A stretch of DNA of 64,000 bases from the NCBI GenBank assembly GCA_026988435.1, contig JALSLH010000087.1, forward strand, positions 19,144 to 83,143, given 5' to 3'. The position numbers were made by a program, and so were the translations under genes. The notes beneath the pieces were generated by a model. The model saw only the letters and a list, made by a program, of their open reading frames with translations, was not told the origin of the DNA and ran no database searches. Positions 32,494-41,457 of this stretch are shown one piece after another. The DNA comes from Methylophaga sp. (GTDB lineage Bacteria > Pseudomonadota > Gammaproteobacteria > Nitrosococcales > Methylophagaceae). The stretch's first letter is position 1; the number at the start of each line of letters is the position of its first letter.

Positions 32494-34806
32494 ATGCCTG
32501 AACTCTTAACCCTTGAATCAGCCGATTGGCGACTTGTTGTTTGGAGCAAGGATATTGCCCCTGCCCAAGAGAAATTAACAAGAACCTTGCACGCACGGGA
32601 GAAGACGGTTCCTGCTACACGCTTACGTTTTGCCCCCCCTTTATATTTAAGAGATCTTAAAAGCCAAGAGAGTGAGTTTACTCCGACTATAGAACCACTG
32701 TTTTTTGAAAATAAACTGTATGAGTTTGATTTTCAGTTTCTCCATGAGGTAGAAAAACCTATTATTAAGCATCGCGTAGCATTAGTTGAAGACGCTTTTC
32801 ATTGCTCAGGCAAGTCATTACGGGGCAGTATCAATTTTGGCAATGATGTGGGTTGGTTTAAATTAGTATTAAACTACCAATTAAACGGCACAAACATCAC
32901 GCAAGCGATTTCATTTGAAGTATTTCCCACTAAAATGGATCTTGAAACGGATCTTGCTACTATTCAGCAAGCCATCGATCAGCAATATCCCCTGTTACGC
33001 TTTTCTTTCGCCCAAAAAACCGAACAAGAACTCGCACAATCTCGCAAGCTGCATGAGCGCTTCCCACTATTATGGCTGGCACAATTTGAACGCTTGCGCA
33101 TTGAGTTAGAAAAAGGCATTAAATTAATTGTGCATGCGCCTCATGCTCGTTTATTGCCTCAAACACGAACGCTACGGGCGGAACAGTTAAAAGGGCGACT
33201 TTCTCCTAGGCTGGAACAGCGCGTAAAATCTGATCTGATCCACAATAATACACAGCAACACTATAAAATAGGCAGCCATCAATTATCGCTTAACACACCT
33301 GAAAATCGTTTTGTTAAAATGGTATTAACCCGCTGTGTACGTGAGATTTCTGCGTTTATTGTGCATTTAAAAGATCAAGATACGGGGGATGAAGGGGGGC
33401 GGTTATCAGCGACCTTTTTTGAACAACTAAATCATTGGAAAAAACCCTTAGAAAACTATTTAGCTCGACCCTTTTTTAAAGAGATCGGGGCTTATGATGG
33501 CGCTAATAATGAATCATTAGTGTTACACCATAAAGCAGGTTATGCGCCTGTTTATCGCATCTGGCAACAATTAAAGCTTTATTTAGATGTATTTGGGCAC
33601 CATGCCAGCATTTCGATGAAGTCTATTGCTGAGCTTTATGAAGTATGGTGTGTTTTAGAAATGCGTAGGCTATTAATTGATGAGCTAGGATTTACTGAAA
33701 CACTATCACGCAAAGCGGCATTAGATAAAAAAGGAATAGAACGCACGTTAAAAAGAGGCATGGGTGTTGCCTTTAATTTAGAGCGCGATAAAATCAAAAT
33801 CCGTTTAGCGCATGAACCGTTATTTAAGCGATCAAAGGCTCCTAAACCCGGTCATATTTATTCATGGATCACACGCCAAAAACCCGATATTTTATTAGAG
33901 GCTGAATTTAAAGGCGGTGAAAAATTACATTGGATCTTTGATGCCAAATATCGAATAGAGACAGGTGATGAAGATATTGATTACGCACCTGATGATGCCA
34001 TTAATCAGATGCATCGGTATCGTGATGCATTAATCCATATTCATCAAGCGGATGATGGCGAACAGGAAAAAACACGCCCTATTTTTGGTGCCTTTGTATT
34101 ATATCCCGGTTGGTTTGAAGATAATCAAACTGAAAATCCCTATCAACAAGCGATTAAAGAAGTGGGGATTGGCGCCTTTCCTTTATTACCTAATTCAAAG
34201 AATCCGTGGTTGCGAGACTTTTTAGTTGAACAGTTTGGGCTATTCAATGATAAAGCTGTCGAATACAAACGCCATTCGCCTGATCATTTTTATGTGCAAG
34301 AAGCAGCTCGAATACCCTACACGGGCATGAAACTATCCCGATTCCAAAACTTAGTATTAACCATTGCTTTAGGTGGCAATAGAAACAAAGCATATCTTGA
34401 TAAATTTAGGAATGGCTCCGCAGAATGGTATCATCTTCCAGAATCAACAACGGCATTGAAAAAAGTAGAGCGTAACGTTATACGCGAACTTAAATTATGT
34501 GCTTTTGTCGTTCGCTCTGCTGATAATTCTCAGCGGAAAATTGAATATCGCTATGAAATACTGTCTGTTCGCTTGCTTAAACGTAAAAACATCACGCAAG
34601 AGCAGTCTGGCGCAAAAGTAGAACAGGACAAAATGGAGAAGCTATATTGGTTATTTGAACTAGGCGCTTCAACTAAATTAAACCTGTCTATTGACGTCTC
34701 AGGCTCTCGTGACTTTAAGTTTAGACTTACCTCTCTAATAGATTTAGAAACAGCAACAGATTGGAACAAACTACCCAATCATTATAATTTTTTACAAAGA
34801 GCATAA
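32494..34806 (+). CDS. McrC-like DUF2357/DUF524 PD-(D/E)XK nuclease
   Basis: A 770-residue partner of the McrB-like NTPase, of the COG1700 type. The N-terminal half is the DUF2357-like McrC region. The nuclease centre is KPDILLEAEF (Asp about 465) followed by WIFDAKYRIE (Asp483-Ala-Lys485), the PD-(D/E)XK pattern. A C-terminal ~160 residues after the nuclease (from about YTGMKLSRFQNL to HYNFLQRA) are not part of a standard McrC and are unassigned. The pair should cut foreign, probably modified, DNA. The stop codon lies only 3 bp before the start of the H4MPT gene orf5. Confidence 0.85.
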   Translation: MPELLTLESADWRLVVWSKDIAPAQEKLTRTLHAREKTVPATRLRFAPPLYLRDLKSQESEFTPTIEPLFFENKLYEFDFQFLHEVEKPIIKHRVALVEDAFHCSGKSLRGSINFGNDVGWFKLVLNYQLNGTNITQAISFEVFPTKMDLETDLATIQQAIDQQYPLLRFSFAQKTEQELAQSRKLHERFPLLWLAQFERLRIELEKGIKLIVHAPHARLLPQTRTLRAEQLKGRLSPRLEQRVKSDLIHNNTQQHYKIGSHQLSLNTPENRFVKMVLTRCVREISAFIVHLKDQDTGDEGGRLSATFFEQLNHWKKPLENYLARPFFKEIGAYDGANNESLVLHHKAGYAPVYRIWQQLKLYLDVFGHHASISMKSIAELYEVWCVLEMRRLLIDELGFTETLSRKAALDKKGIERTLKRGMGVAFNLERDKIKIRLAHEPLFKRSKAPKPGHIYSWITRQKPDILLEAEFKGGEKLHWIFDAKYRIETGDEDIDYAPDDAINQMHRYRDALIHIHQADDGEQEKTRPIFGAFVLYPGWFEDNQTENPYQQAIKEVGIGAFPLLPNSKNPWLRDFLVEQFGLFNDKAVEYKRHSPDHFYVQEAARIPYTGMKLSRFQNLVLTIALGGNRNKAYLDKFRNGSAEWYHLPESTTALKKVERNVIRELKLCAFVVRSADNSQRKIEYRYEILSVRLLKRKNITQEQSGAKVEQDKMEKLYWLFELGASTKLNLSIDVSGSRDFKFRLTSLIDLETATDWNKLPNHYNFLQRA

Positions 34807-34809
34807 CCT

Positions 34810-35721
34810 GTGACTTCGCCTAAAATAGTAATCTTCAACGATACCCACGGCTGGCATAGCAAACAGTTAGTGTCTGCTTTACGTTTACTCGGTATCACAG
34901 CAGTATTAACTGATTTAGCTGACTGTACAATTGACCTAGACTCACCCACTGGAATGATTATTCCGAGCTTTGAAAATCAACTGCCTGATGCCGCTATGGT
35001 GCGTGGTATAGCTCCCGGTAGCCTAGAACAAATCACTCTGCGAATGGATATATTACATACCTTAGCTGAGCTCAATGTGCCCGTATTCAATCCTGCCAGT
35101 GCGATTGAGCATACTGTCGATAAAGCCCGCACATCACTTCGGCTTCATCTTGCAGGTTTGAATACCCCAAAAACATGGGCGTGCGAAAATCCAAAGCTTG
35201 CGAGAGAGATTGCCACTACACAATTTGAGAAAGGAATAACGCTGGTTATTAAACCTTTATTTGGCTGTATGGGTAAAGGCATTGAGAAAATTTCTACACT
35301 TGATCAGTTTGATCAAATCAAAGCTGTTGGTGATGCCTTTTATATGCAGCAATATATTGAGCCTTTTGAACCAGATCACTGGCAAGATTGGCGTTTGATG
35401 GTGATTGATAATCAAGTCTGTGCCGCTATGTCACGCCATTCACAACATTGGATCACCAATTTTGCTCAAGGTGCTGAATGTTTTGCCACCACCGTCACTC
35501 CTGAAATGGAACAACTCGCTATTCAAGCGACACAAGCGGTGCAAGCTGATTATGCGGGCGTTGATTTAATCCGCCAGCTAGATGGCAGTTATACCGTGTT
35601 AGAGGTGAATAGCGTACCCGCATGGAAGGGTTTATACCAAGCAACAGGCATTAATGCCGCCACCTATCTAGCGCAAGCATTATCTAAGCGTATTGCTACA
35701 CCACGCACAATGACATGTTAA
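34810..35721 (+). CDS. RimK/MptN-like ATP-grasp ligase (orf5 of the H4MPT cluster)
   Basis: A 303-residue ATP-grasp protein (lysine in GITLVIKPLFGCMGKGIEKI, acidic metal ligands in YTVLEVNSVPAWKGLY). It corresponds to orf5 of the mch-orf5-orf7-fae cluster of methylotrophs, and is related to the archaeal tetrahydromethanopterin:glutamate ligase MptN. A role in adding glutamate during H4MPT synthesis is an inference. The start is GTG at 34810, 3 bp after the McrC-like stop, so it is presumably read from the defence transcript. It overlaps orf7 by 7 bp. Confidence 0.87.
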   Translation: MTSPKIVIFNDTHGWHSKQLVSALRLLGITAVLTDLADCTIDLDSPTGMIIPSFENQLPDAAMVRGIAPGSLEQITLRMDILHTLAELNVPVFNPASAIEHTVDKARTSLRLHLAGLNTPKTWACENPKLAREIATTQFEKGITLVIKPLFGCMGKGIEKISTLDQFDQIKAVGDAFYMQQYIEPFEPDHWQDWRLMVIDNQVCAAMSRHSQHWITNFAQGAECFATTVTPEMEQLAIQATQAVQADYAGVDLIRQLDGSYTVLEVNSVPAWKGLYQATGINAATYLAQALSKRIATPRTMTC

Positions 35722-36563
35722 CAGCAAAGCAAATTCAAGAATGCGTATTCTGGGCATGCGAACAAGAGGTTTCAGCACCCAAACCCGGTAACGTGAATAG
35801 CTTTAGCGGTAACCACGAAATGAGCGTTGCAGATTTTATAAAAAGCGCATACGCTATCGCCCCGATTATGGCTCAAGCAGATCTATCCGTTGGTGAGCTT
35901 ATTTTACAATCTATTCGCGCAACCCGTGATGTTGTGCGCTGTAACACTAACCTCGGCATCGTTTTATTATTTGCACCACTTTGCAAAGCCATGCACCAAT
36001 GCCGAACATTTGAGCAGCTTCCAATTGCCCTAGAAAAGGTATTAGATAATCTCACCATTGATGATGCTGAAAAATGCTATCAAGCCATTCGCTTAGCAGA
36101 AGCGGGCGGCATGGGAGAAGTCGAAAGTCATGATATAAATGAACAGCCCACTATCACGCTAAAACAAGCAATGAAAGCCGCTGAAAAGCGTGACACGATC
36201 GCCAGACAATACATAAATAATTATGATGCAATATGGTGCATCGGCTTGCCCAATTTGACAAAATCAATAAATTGTGGGGAAACGGTTGAATGGGCAACTA
36301 CTTTCGCGTATCTTATTATGCTATCCGAGATTCCTGACACGCTGATCTCCCGTAAAAAAGGACTGGCAGTTTCAGAGAAAGTATCGACTAGCGCTCATTC
36401 TTTAATTAAAAAAATTAAAGAAAACAATAATTTGAGCGATAGCAAGAATGAAGTTATTACATGGGATAACGAACTAAAGAAAGAAAAACTAAACCCGGGG
36501 ACAACTGCAGATCTGACCGCAGCCACCTTGTTAGTTTATAAATTTCAACAAACGTTATCTTAA
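35715..36563 (+). CDS. Triphosphoribosyl-dephospho-CoA synthase-like protein (orf7 of the H4MPT cluster)
   Basis: A 282-residue CitG/MdcB-like protein with the family start WACEQEVSAPKPGNVNSFSG, TNLGIVLLFAPLCKA and the C-terminal NPGTTADLTAATLLVY. CitG joins ATP and dephospho-CoA with loss of adenine. The orf7 homologues of methylotrophs are needed for H4MPT-dependent growth, and a ribosyl transfer step in cofactor synthesis has been suggested. It overlaps orf5 by 7 bp. fae follows after 150 bp with its own leader. Confidence 0.87.
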   Translation: MLTAKQIQECVFWACEQEVSAPKPGNVNSFSGNHEMSVADFIKSAYAIAPIMAQADLSVGELILQSIRATRDVVRCNTNLGIVLLFAPLCKAMHQCRTFEQLPIALEKVLDNLTIDDAEKCYQAIRLAEAGGMGEVESHDINEQPTITLKQAMKAAEKRDTIARQYINNYDAIWCIGLPNLTKSINCGETVEWATTFAYLIMLSEIPDTLISRKKGLAVSEKVSTSAHSLIKKIKENNNLSDSKNEVITWDNELKKEKLNPGTTADLTAATLLVYKFQQTLS

Positions 36564-36639
36564 ACAGAATTTTAGCGCCCTAATGTGGATTGCCGCAAAA
36601 TGCGCTGAGCAGGTCATACGTTCCTTGAATACGTATACG

Positions 36640-36691
36640 CTCTTTTTGAATCGTTTCAAAGAGAGGAAAATTTAAGCTTTTTAATTATAAT
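36640..36691 (+). promoter_or_regulatory. fae upstream hairpin and -10 box
   Basis: CTCTTT-TT-GAA pairs with TTC-AAAGAG (36640-36663). A perfect TATAAT follows at 36686-36691, 22 bp before the fae start, without a good -35 box. Another dyad, ATACGT-ATACGTAT, lies at about 36617-36637. The arrangement suggests an activator-dependent promoter for fae. Confidence 0.4.
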
Positions 36692-36713
36692 TTATGGAAC
36701 AGGAAATAATATT

Positions 36714-37232
36714 ATGGCAGTTATCGATCGCGTATTAGTAGGTGAATCTTTAGTAATTGAAGATGGTGACCTAGACAACGTTGCTCACATTGATTTACTT
36801 ATGGGCCCTCGTGGTAGCGCAGCAGAAGATGCATTTTGTCGCACTATGACAGACCAAAAAGCAGGCGTAAACGGTTTATTAGCCGTTGTTGCACCTAACT
36901 TAATGGTTAAACCAGCGACAGTAATGTTTAACAAAGTTACTATCAAAAATATGAAGCAAGCGGTTCAAATGTTTGGCCCGGCACAACGTGGTGTGGCTAT
37001 GGCTGTTGCTGAATGTGTTGAAGATGGCACAATTCCAATGGCTGAAGCTGATGATTGCTTCATCTGTGTTGGTGTTTTCATCTCTCCAACTGCGGACAGC
37101 GATCAAAAAATCCAAGACTGGAACTACCGTGCAGTTAAAGAATCAATCAAACGTGCTGTTGCTCGTGAGCCAAAAGCGGCTGACGTTGTAGCACAATACA
37201 AAGCTAGTGAGCATCCATTTGCTGCAAACTAA
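36714..37232 (+). CDS. fae: Formaldehyde-activating enzyme
   Basis: A 172-residue enzyme that condenses formaldehyde with H4MPT to methylene-H4MPT, entry point of the detoxification and oxidation pathway. Conserved stretches include [20 protein letters not shown] (with the active-site His), [20 protein letters not shown] and the C-terminal EHPFAAN, almost the same as in Methylobacterium Fae. It is usually one of the most abundant cytoplasmic proteins of methylotrophs. CAGGAAAT precedes the ATG, and a 13-bp perfect terminator follows. Confidence 0.98.
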   Translation: MAVIDRVLVGESLVIEDGDLDNVAHIDLLMGPRGSAAEDAFCRTMTDQKAGVNGLLAVVAPNLMVKPATVMFNKVTIKNMKQAVQMFGPAQRGVAMAVAECVEDGTIPMAEADDCFICVGVFISPTADSDQKIQDWNYRAVKESIKRAVAREPKAADVVAQYKASEHPFAAN

Positions 37233-37260
37233 GCTTTAAACGTTTAATGTAAAACATTAA

Positions 37261-37296
37261 AAGCCGCTCTTTCATCACGAAAGAGCGGCTTTTTTT
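37261..37296. terminator. Strong terminator of fae
   Basis: A perfect 13-bp stem, AAGCCGCTCTTTC with GAAAGAGCGGCTT, has a 5-nt loop and a seven-T run. On the minus strand it also lies just past the end of the HisA-like gene, with a shorter T-run. Confidence 0.93.
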
Positions 37297-37298
37297 AT

Positions 37299-37991
37299 TT
37301 ATGCCGACCTCAGATCACTTTTAGTAATCGAGCCATCATGTAGCGCACTTGCCAGTAAGGCATATTCTATCCCACGCTCTTCTAGATTGACTAAATCCTG
37401 ACTATTTCTTATTCCGCCGGCAGCAATTAACTGGCGATGCAATGCCCTCTGCTTAAGATCTAATACCTGATCCAAGTTAGGGCCCACTTTCTCACCGACA
37501 CTATCCAGATCCATAATAATTACTCGCTCCGTCCATCGCTCAGACTGCGTTAACAATTGAGGCAATCCTACAAAAGAACCATTTTTGAAATCTAATGACA
37601 GTACACTGATAGTTCTAACCTTATCATTAAGTAACCACTCACTATCAATTAGTGTTTCACTCCCTATAACAGGGCTGACAGTCGGGTAATCACTAAATTG
37701 TTGCCAGCATTGCTTTGTTCTAATACCGGCATCTATCCAGAAATTCACTTGGGGAAAACGTTGACTCATCTCTTTATAGAAAGCGTGATTTCTAACTTGA
37801 TTATCTATCGCATCCAAATCCGCAATATAGATTTTTGTAAACGGATACCAATTAAGCAGATCCTTAATCACTTGCAGTGGCTCAAAACTATTTGTTATTT
37901 TTGATTGTAGAAGCGGATATTGCTCACGGTCTCCCCCGCTTGCCCTCACAACCATTCCCCCCATAATATCAATGACAGGTATAATTTCCAT
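37299..37991 (-). CDS. HisA-related TIM-barrel protein (COG1411-like)
   Basis: A 230-residue TIM barrel related to HisA: MEIIPVIDIMGGMVVRASGG at strand 1, FWIDAGIRT, IIMDLDSVG and AAGGIRNSQDL at the phosphate-binding end. It is shorter and more diverged than true HisA and is not in a histidine operon. COG1411-like genes occur near H4MPT and methanofuran genes in methylotrophs and methanogens, but the reaction is not established. It converges on fae across a terminator and is divergent from the five-gene operon with only 29 bp between the starts. GAGG precedes the ATG. Confidence 0.82.
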   Translation of the reverse strand: MEIIPVIDIMGGMVVRASGGDREQYPLLQSKITNSFEPLQVIKDLLNWYPFTKIYIADLDAIDNQVRNHAFYKEMSQRFPQVNFWIDAGIRTKQCWQQFSDYPTVSPVIGSETLIDSEWLLNDKVRTISVLSLDFKNGSFVGLPQLLTQSERWTERVIIMDLDSVGEKVGPNLDQVLDLKQRALHRQLIAAGGIRNSQDLVNLEERGIEYALLASALHDGSITKSDLRSA

Positions 37992-38020
37992 TTAAATAAA
38001 CCTCGGTTAATTCCAGTTAA

Positions 38021-39034
38021 ATGAAATTATTTGTTTATGAACACATCACCAGCGGTGCACTCATTGGTGAGTCACTGCCTGCTAGTTTAGCGCATGAAGG
38101 CAATAATATGCTGGTCGCATTGATAAATGATCTATTTCAATTGCCTAATATTCAATTAATTATTCTACGTGATGCCCGTCTTATTCCGCTAGCTGATATT
38201 ATCAATTATCATCAGTGCTACACTATCCAGACCGCCGAAGAATTTGATCGCTATTATGCTCTTGCATTAAACAATGCTGATGCCATACTACCTATCGCTC
38301 CCGAAACTAACAACACTCTTAGCATGATCCAGCAATCAGTACTAGATAACAATAAACCGCTTTTAGCCTGCCTGCCCGAGACATCTGAATTATGTAGTGA
38401 TAAATATCGTTGTTACCAACATTTATCCTTACATAATATCGCCACACCACAAACCTGCCTTGCTAGCAAATGGTCACAGCAGCTTATGTCGTCCACAACA
38501 GCTTATATTATCAAACCCCGTGATGGTGCCGGCTGTGTTGATACCTTATATTTTCCTTATGCCAGTGACTTAGAGATGTGGCTAGCTGAGCAATCAGCAG
38601 CTCTTGATACTATGATTATCCAACCTTATATAGAGGGTCATCATCTTAGTCTGAACTTATTATGTTCCAATGATGATTGCATGGTGCTTGCGATTAACGA
38701 ACAACACATCAAAAAAAAGGATAATCAGCTCTTCTTTTCTGGCTCCACTGTAAATGGTGTAGATGAGAGCCTTTTAAATTTTGCTGATGCTTCAGACATT
38801 GCCAAGCAAGTTTATCAAGCGGTTCCAGGCCTGTGGGGGTTTATAGGTATTGACCTTATTATCACCGAAGATGCTATCCTTATTGTCGATATTAATCCAC
38901 GGCTCACTAGCTCATATGTTGGCTTAGCTAATTCATTAACACACAACCCCGTAGAACTTTTATTTTCAATGATTGAACACAATAAACTACCTTTAACCAC
39001 ACCACTACAACATCACCCAGTTGGTGTACGATGA
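38021..39034 (+). CDS. ATP-grasp ligase, MfnD-like
   Basis: A 337-residue ATP-grasp protein (start MKLFVYEHITSGALIG; lysine in AYIIKPRDGAGCVDT; acidic metal site in ILIVDINPRLTSSYVGL). It resembles archaeal MfnD (tyramine:L-glutamate ligase of methanofuran synthesis) and related bacterial ligases of C1 clusters. Its neighbours match other Mfn proteins, so ligation of glutamate to a methanofuran precursor is the likely role; this is inference. It is the first gene of a five-gene operon, divergent from the HisA-like gene, and overlaps the next gene by 4 bp. Confidence 0.8.
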   Translation: MKLFVYEHITSGALIGESLPASLAHEGNNMLVALINDLFQLPNIQLIILRDARLIPLADIINYHQCYTIQTAEEFDRYYALALNNADAILPIAPETNNTLSMIQQSVLDNNKPLLACLPETSELCSDKYRCYQHLSLHNIATPQTCLASKWSQQLMSSTTAYIIKPRDGAGCVDTLYFPYASDLEMWLAEQSAALDTMIIQPYIEGHHLSLNLLCSNDDCMVLAINEQHIKKKDNQLFFSGSTVNGVDESLLNFADASDIAKQVYQAVPGLWGFIGIDLIITEDAILIVDINPRLTSSYVGLANSLTHNPVELLFSMIEHNKLPLTTPLQHHPVGVR

Positions 39035-40059
39035 TGATTAGTGGCTGGGATATTGGTGGTGCTCATCTTAAAGTGGCTCGTTGTGATGACAGGGGCAATA
39101 ATTTTGAGATTATTCAACTTCCATGCCCACTGTGGCGAGGTATTGAATATTTAGAGAGCGCAATTGAAGCTGTTTTATCCAAGTTTAATAGTCAGCACGA
39201 CCTTACAGCAATCACAATGACCGGCGAGCTAGTCGATATTTTTACAGATCGACAAACGGGTGTAGCCGAAATTCTAAACTGTGTTGCTAAATACATAAAA
39301 CCTGAAAATATGCATGTTTATGGTGCACAGGCAGGCTGGCTTGATATTAAACAAGCAAAGCAACAATGGGAAATGGTCGCATCACGTAATTGGCAAGCCA
39401 GCGCCAGTATTGCAGCATCGCACCAATATAATGGTATTTTCATTGATATTGGCAGCACAACATGTGACATTATTACCCTGATAAAGGGTAAAGAAGCCCC
39501 CCGTGGCTTTAGTGATTTGGGGAGACAAGCTAGTCGAGAATTACTTTATACTGGTGCGATTAGAACGCCCCTTATTTCACTTTGCCAATCTGCACCATTT
39601 AAAGGTGAATTAGTAAGTTTAGCAGCAGAAGTCTTTGCCACTACCGGCGACTGCTGGGTATTGTTAGATCAGCTATATCCAAAATCAATACAAGATAGTA
39701 GCGCCGATAATAAACCTTGGGATCCGCAATATTGTGCTAATAGAATAGCCCATTTATTAGGAACCGATGCCATTCAAACGCAATTACTACCATGGCAACA
39801 ACTCGCACAATGGTTTGCTCAACAACAATGTCATCTTATTATTAATGCTATTCTTCATGTTGCTTCATCACACACACTCCCCGCTGATACACCTATCATT
39901 GGAGCTGGGATAGGACGTTTTATTGCCAAAATGTGTGCACAACAACTTAATCGCCCTTATCAAAACTATCATGATCTCATTGCTATTCCATCTGCCAAAG
40001 CATCAGATCATGCGCCTGCAGTTGCAGTTGCACTTTTAGCGCAACAACAGTTGGCGTAA
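39031..40059 (+). CDS. H4MPT-linked C1 pathway protein (TIGR03123), MfnF-like
   Basis: A 342-residue hydantoinase/oxoprolinase-like protein with the ASKHA-type phosphate motifs MISGWDIGGAHLKVA and IFIDIGSTTCDIITLIKG, and a C-terminal AGIGRFIAKM. It matches the one-C-transfer family that includes archaeal MfnF, which joins the aminomethylfuran pyrophosphate and tyramine-glutamate halves of methanofuran. Start codons ATG-ATG overlap the upstream gene by 4 bp. pabB follows after 9 bp. Confidence 0.83.
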   Translation: MMISGWDIGGAHLKVARCDDRGNNFEIIQLPCPLWRGIEYLESAIEAVLSKFNSQHDLTAITMTGELVDIFTDRQTGVAEILNCVAKYIKPENMHVYGAQAGWLDIKQAKQQWEMVASRNWQASASIAASHQYNGIFIDIGSTTCDIITLIKGKEAPRGFSDLGRQASRELLYTGAIRTPLISLCQSAPFKGELVSLAAEVFATTGDCWVLLDQLYPKSIQDSSADNKPWDPQYCANRIAHLLGTDAIQTQLLPWQQLAQWFAQQQCHLIINAILHVASSHTLPADTPIIGAGIGRFIAKMCAQQLNRPYQNYHDLIAIPSAKASDHAPAVAVALLAQQQLA

Positions 40060-40068
40060 AATAGCATT

Positions 40069-41457
40069 ATGACGCTACCACCACTTTGTACTGAATTAGC
40101 CTATCATGCTGATAGTGAAATCTACTTTGAAGCTATCCGTGCAAAACAATGGCCTATTTTTCTTGATAGCAATAATAAAAAGCACATTGATGCCCGCTTT
40201 GATATTCAAACTGCCGACCCGTTTATTACTTTAATGACATTAGGCGACAATACCCTGATTACTTATGATTCAGGTGAGACCGAGCTTTCAAGTGATGATC
40301 CCTTTCATTTATTACATGATATTCTGCAACAATATCAGCCCCTGAAGAAATCAGACTTACCTTTTTGCGGTGGTGCCTTAGGGTACTTTGCTTATGATTT
40401 AGGCCGCCGCTTGGAAGCATTGCCTGAACTCGCTCAAGATGCTGGGCATATACCGAGCATGGCAGTTGGAATATATGATTGGGCAATAGTAAGCGATCAC
40501 AAACTTAAAAAATGTTGGCTGGTCAGCTATGGGTTCAACCCTAATACGTATTCTATTTGGGATAAATTAGTCGCCAGATGTCAACACGCTACATTGCCTA
40601 AAAAACAAACAGAATTTCAAGTCACTAGCCCTTTACGCCATAATTTTGATCGCCCACACTATCAGCAAGCATTTGATAAAATTCAGCATTACATCCGCGA
40701 AGGTGATTGTTATCAAGTCAATCTAGCCAAACGTTTTGAGGTAGATGCGCAAGGCGATCCTTGGCGTGCTTATCAGCTGCTACGAAAACAGAACGCAGCA
40801 CCTTTTTCGGCCTATTTCTCAACACCTCATGTTACGGTGCTGAGCTCATCGCCCGAACGCCTACTGAAAGTTAATGATAATCACGTTGAAACTAAGCCCA
40901 TTAAAGGTACTCGTCCACGTGATTTAGACGATCCTAAACGTGATAAAGCGCTTGCTGATGAATTACAATCCAGCTTGAAAGACCGTGCCGAAAACCTAAT
41001 GATTGTAGATTTGTTACGCAATGATTTAGGCAAAGTATGTGAGCCTGGATCAATAAAAGTACTCAAACCTTTTGAGCTAGAATCATTTGCCACAGTCCAC
41101 CATTTGGTCAGCACCATCACCGGCACCTTAGCCGAAGGGCATGATGCCGTTTCATTGTTGCGAGCCTGCTTTCCGGGTGGTTCTATAACAGGCGCACCCA
41201 AACTACGTGCGATGGAAATTATTGAGGAGCTTGAACCTCATCAACGCGGCATTTATTGTGGCAGTATTGCCTATATCGGTTTTGATGGAAAAATGGATAG
41301 TAATATTACTATTCGCACCCTAGTCTACAGCCAAAACCGACTACGTTTTTGGGCAGGCGGTGGTATCGTTGCCGATTCAGAAGCAGATGCGGAATATCAA
41401 GAGATTGATGATAAAGCCGCTGCTATACTTAAAATTATCAAACAGCTTTCACAATGA
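40069..41457 (+). CDS. pabB: Aminodeoxychorismate synthase component I
   Basis: A 462-residue chorismate-utilising enzyme with the PabB-specific PIKGTRPRD, YIREGDCYQVNLAKRF, SSSPERLL, DRAENLMIVDLLRNDLG and FPGGSITGAPKLRAMEI. With a PabA amidotransferase it converts chorismate to 4-amino-4-deoxychorismate, the precursor of p-aminobenzoate. PabA is not in the window. p-Aminobenzoate is a building block of both folate and H4MPT, which explains its place in this operon. It overlaps the next gene by 4 bp. Confidence 0.95.
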   Translation: MTLPPLCTELAYHADSEIYFEAIRAKQWPIFLDSNNKKHIDARFDIQTADPFITLMTLGDNTLITYDSGETELSSDDPFHLLHDILQQYQPLKKSDLPFCGGALGYFAYDLGRRLEALPELAQDAGHIPSMAVGIYDWAIVSDHKLKKCWLVSYGFNPNTYSIWDKLVARCQHATLPKKQTEFQVTSPLRHNFDRPHYQQAFDKIQHYIREGDCYQVNLAKRFEVDAQGDPWRAYQLLRKQNAAPFSAYFSTPHVTVLSSSPERLLKVNDNHVETKPIKGTRPRDLDDPKRDKALADELQSSLKDRAENLMIVDLLRNDLGKVCEPGSIKVLKPFELESFATVHHLVSTITGTLAEGHDAVSLLRACFPGGSITGAPKLRAMEIIEELEPHQRGIYCGSIAYIGFDGKMDSNITIRTLVYSQNRLRFWAGGGIVADSEADAEYQEIDDKAAAILKIIKQLSQ

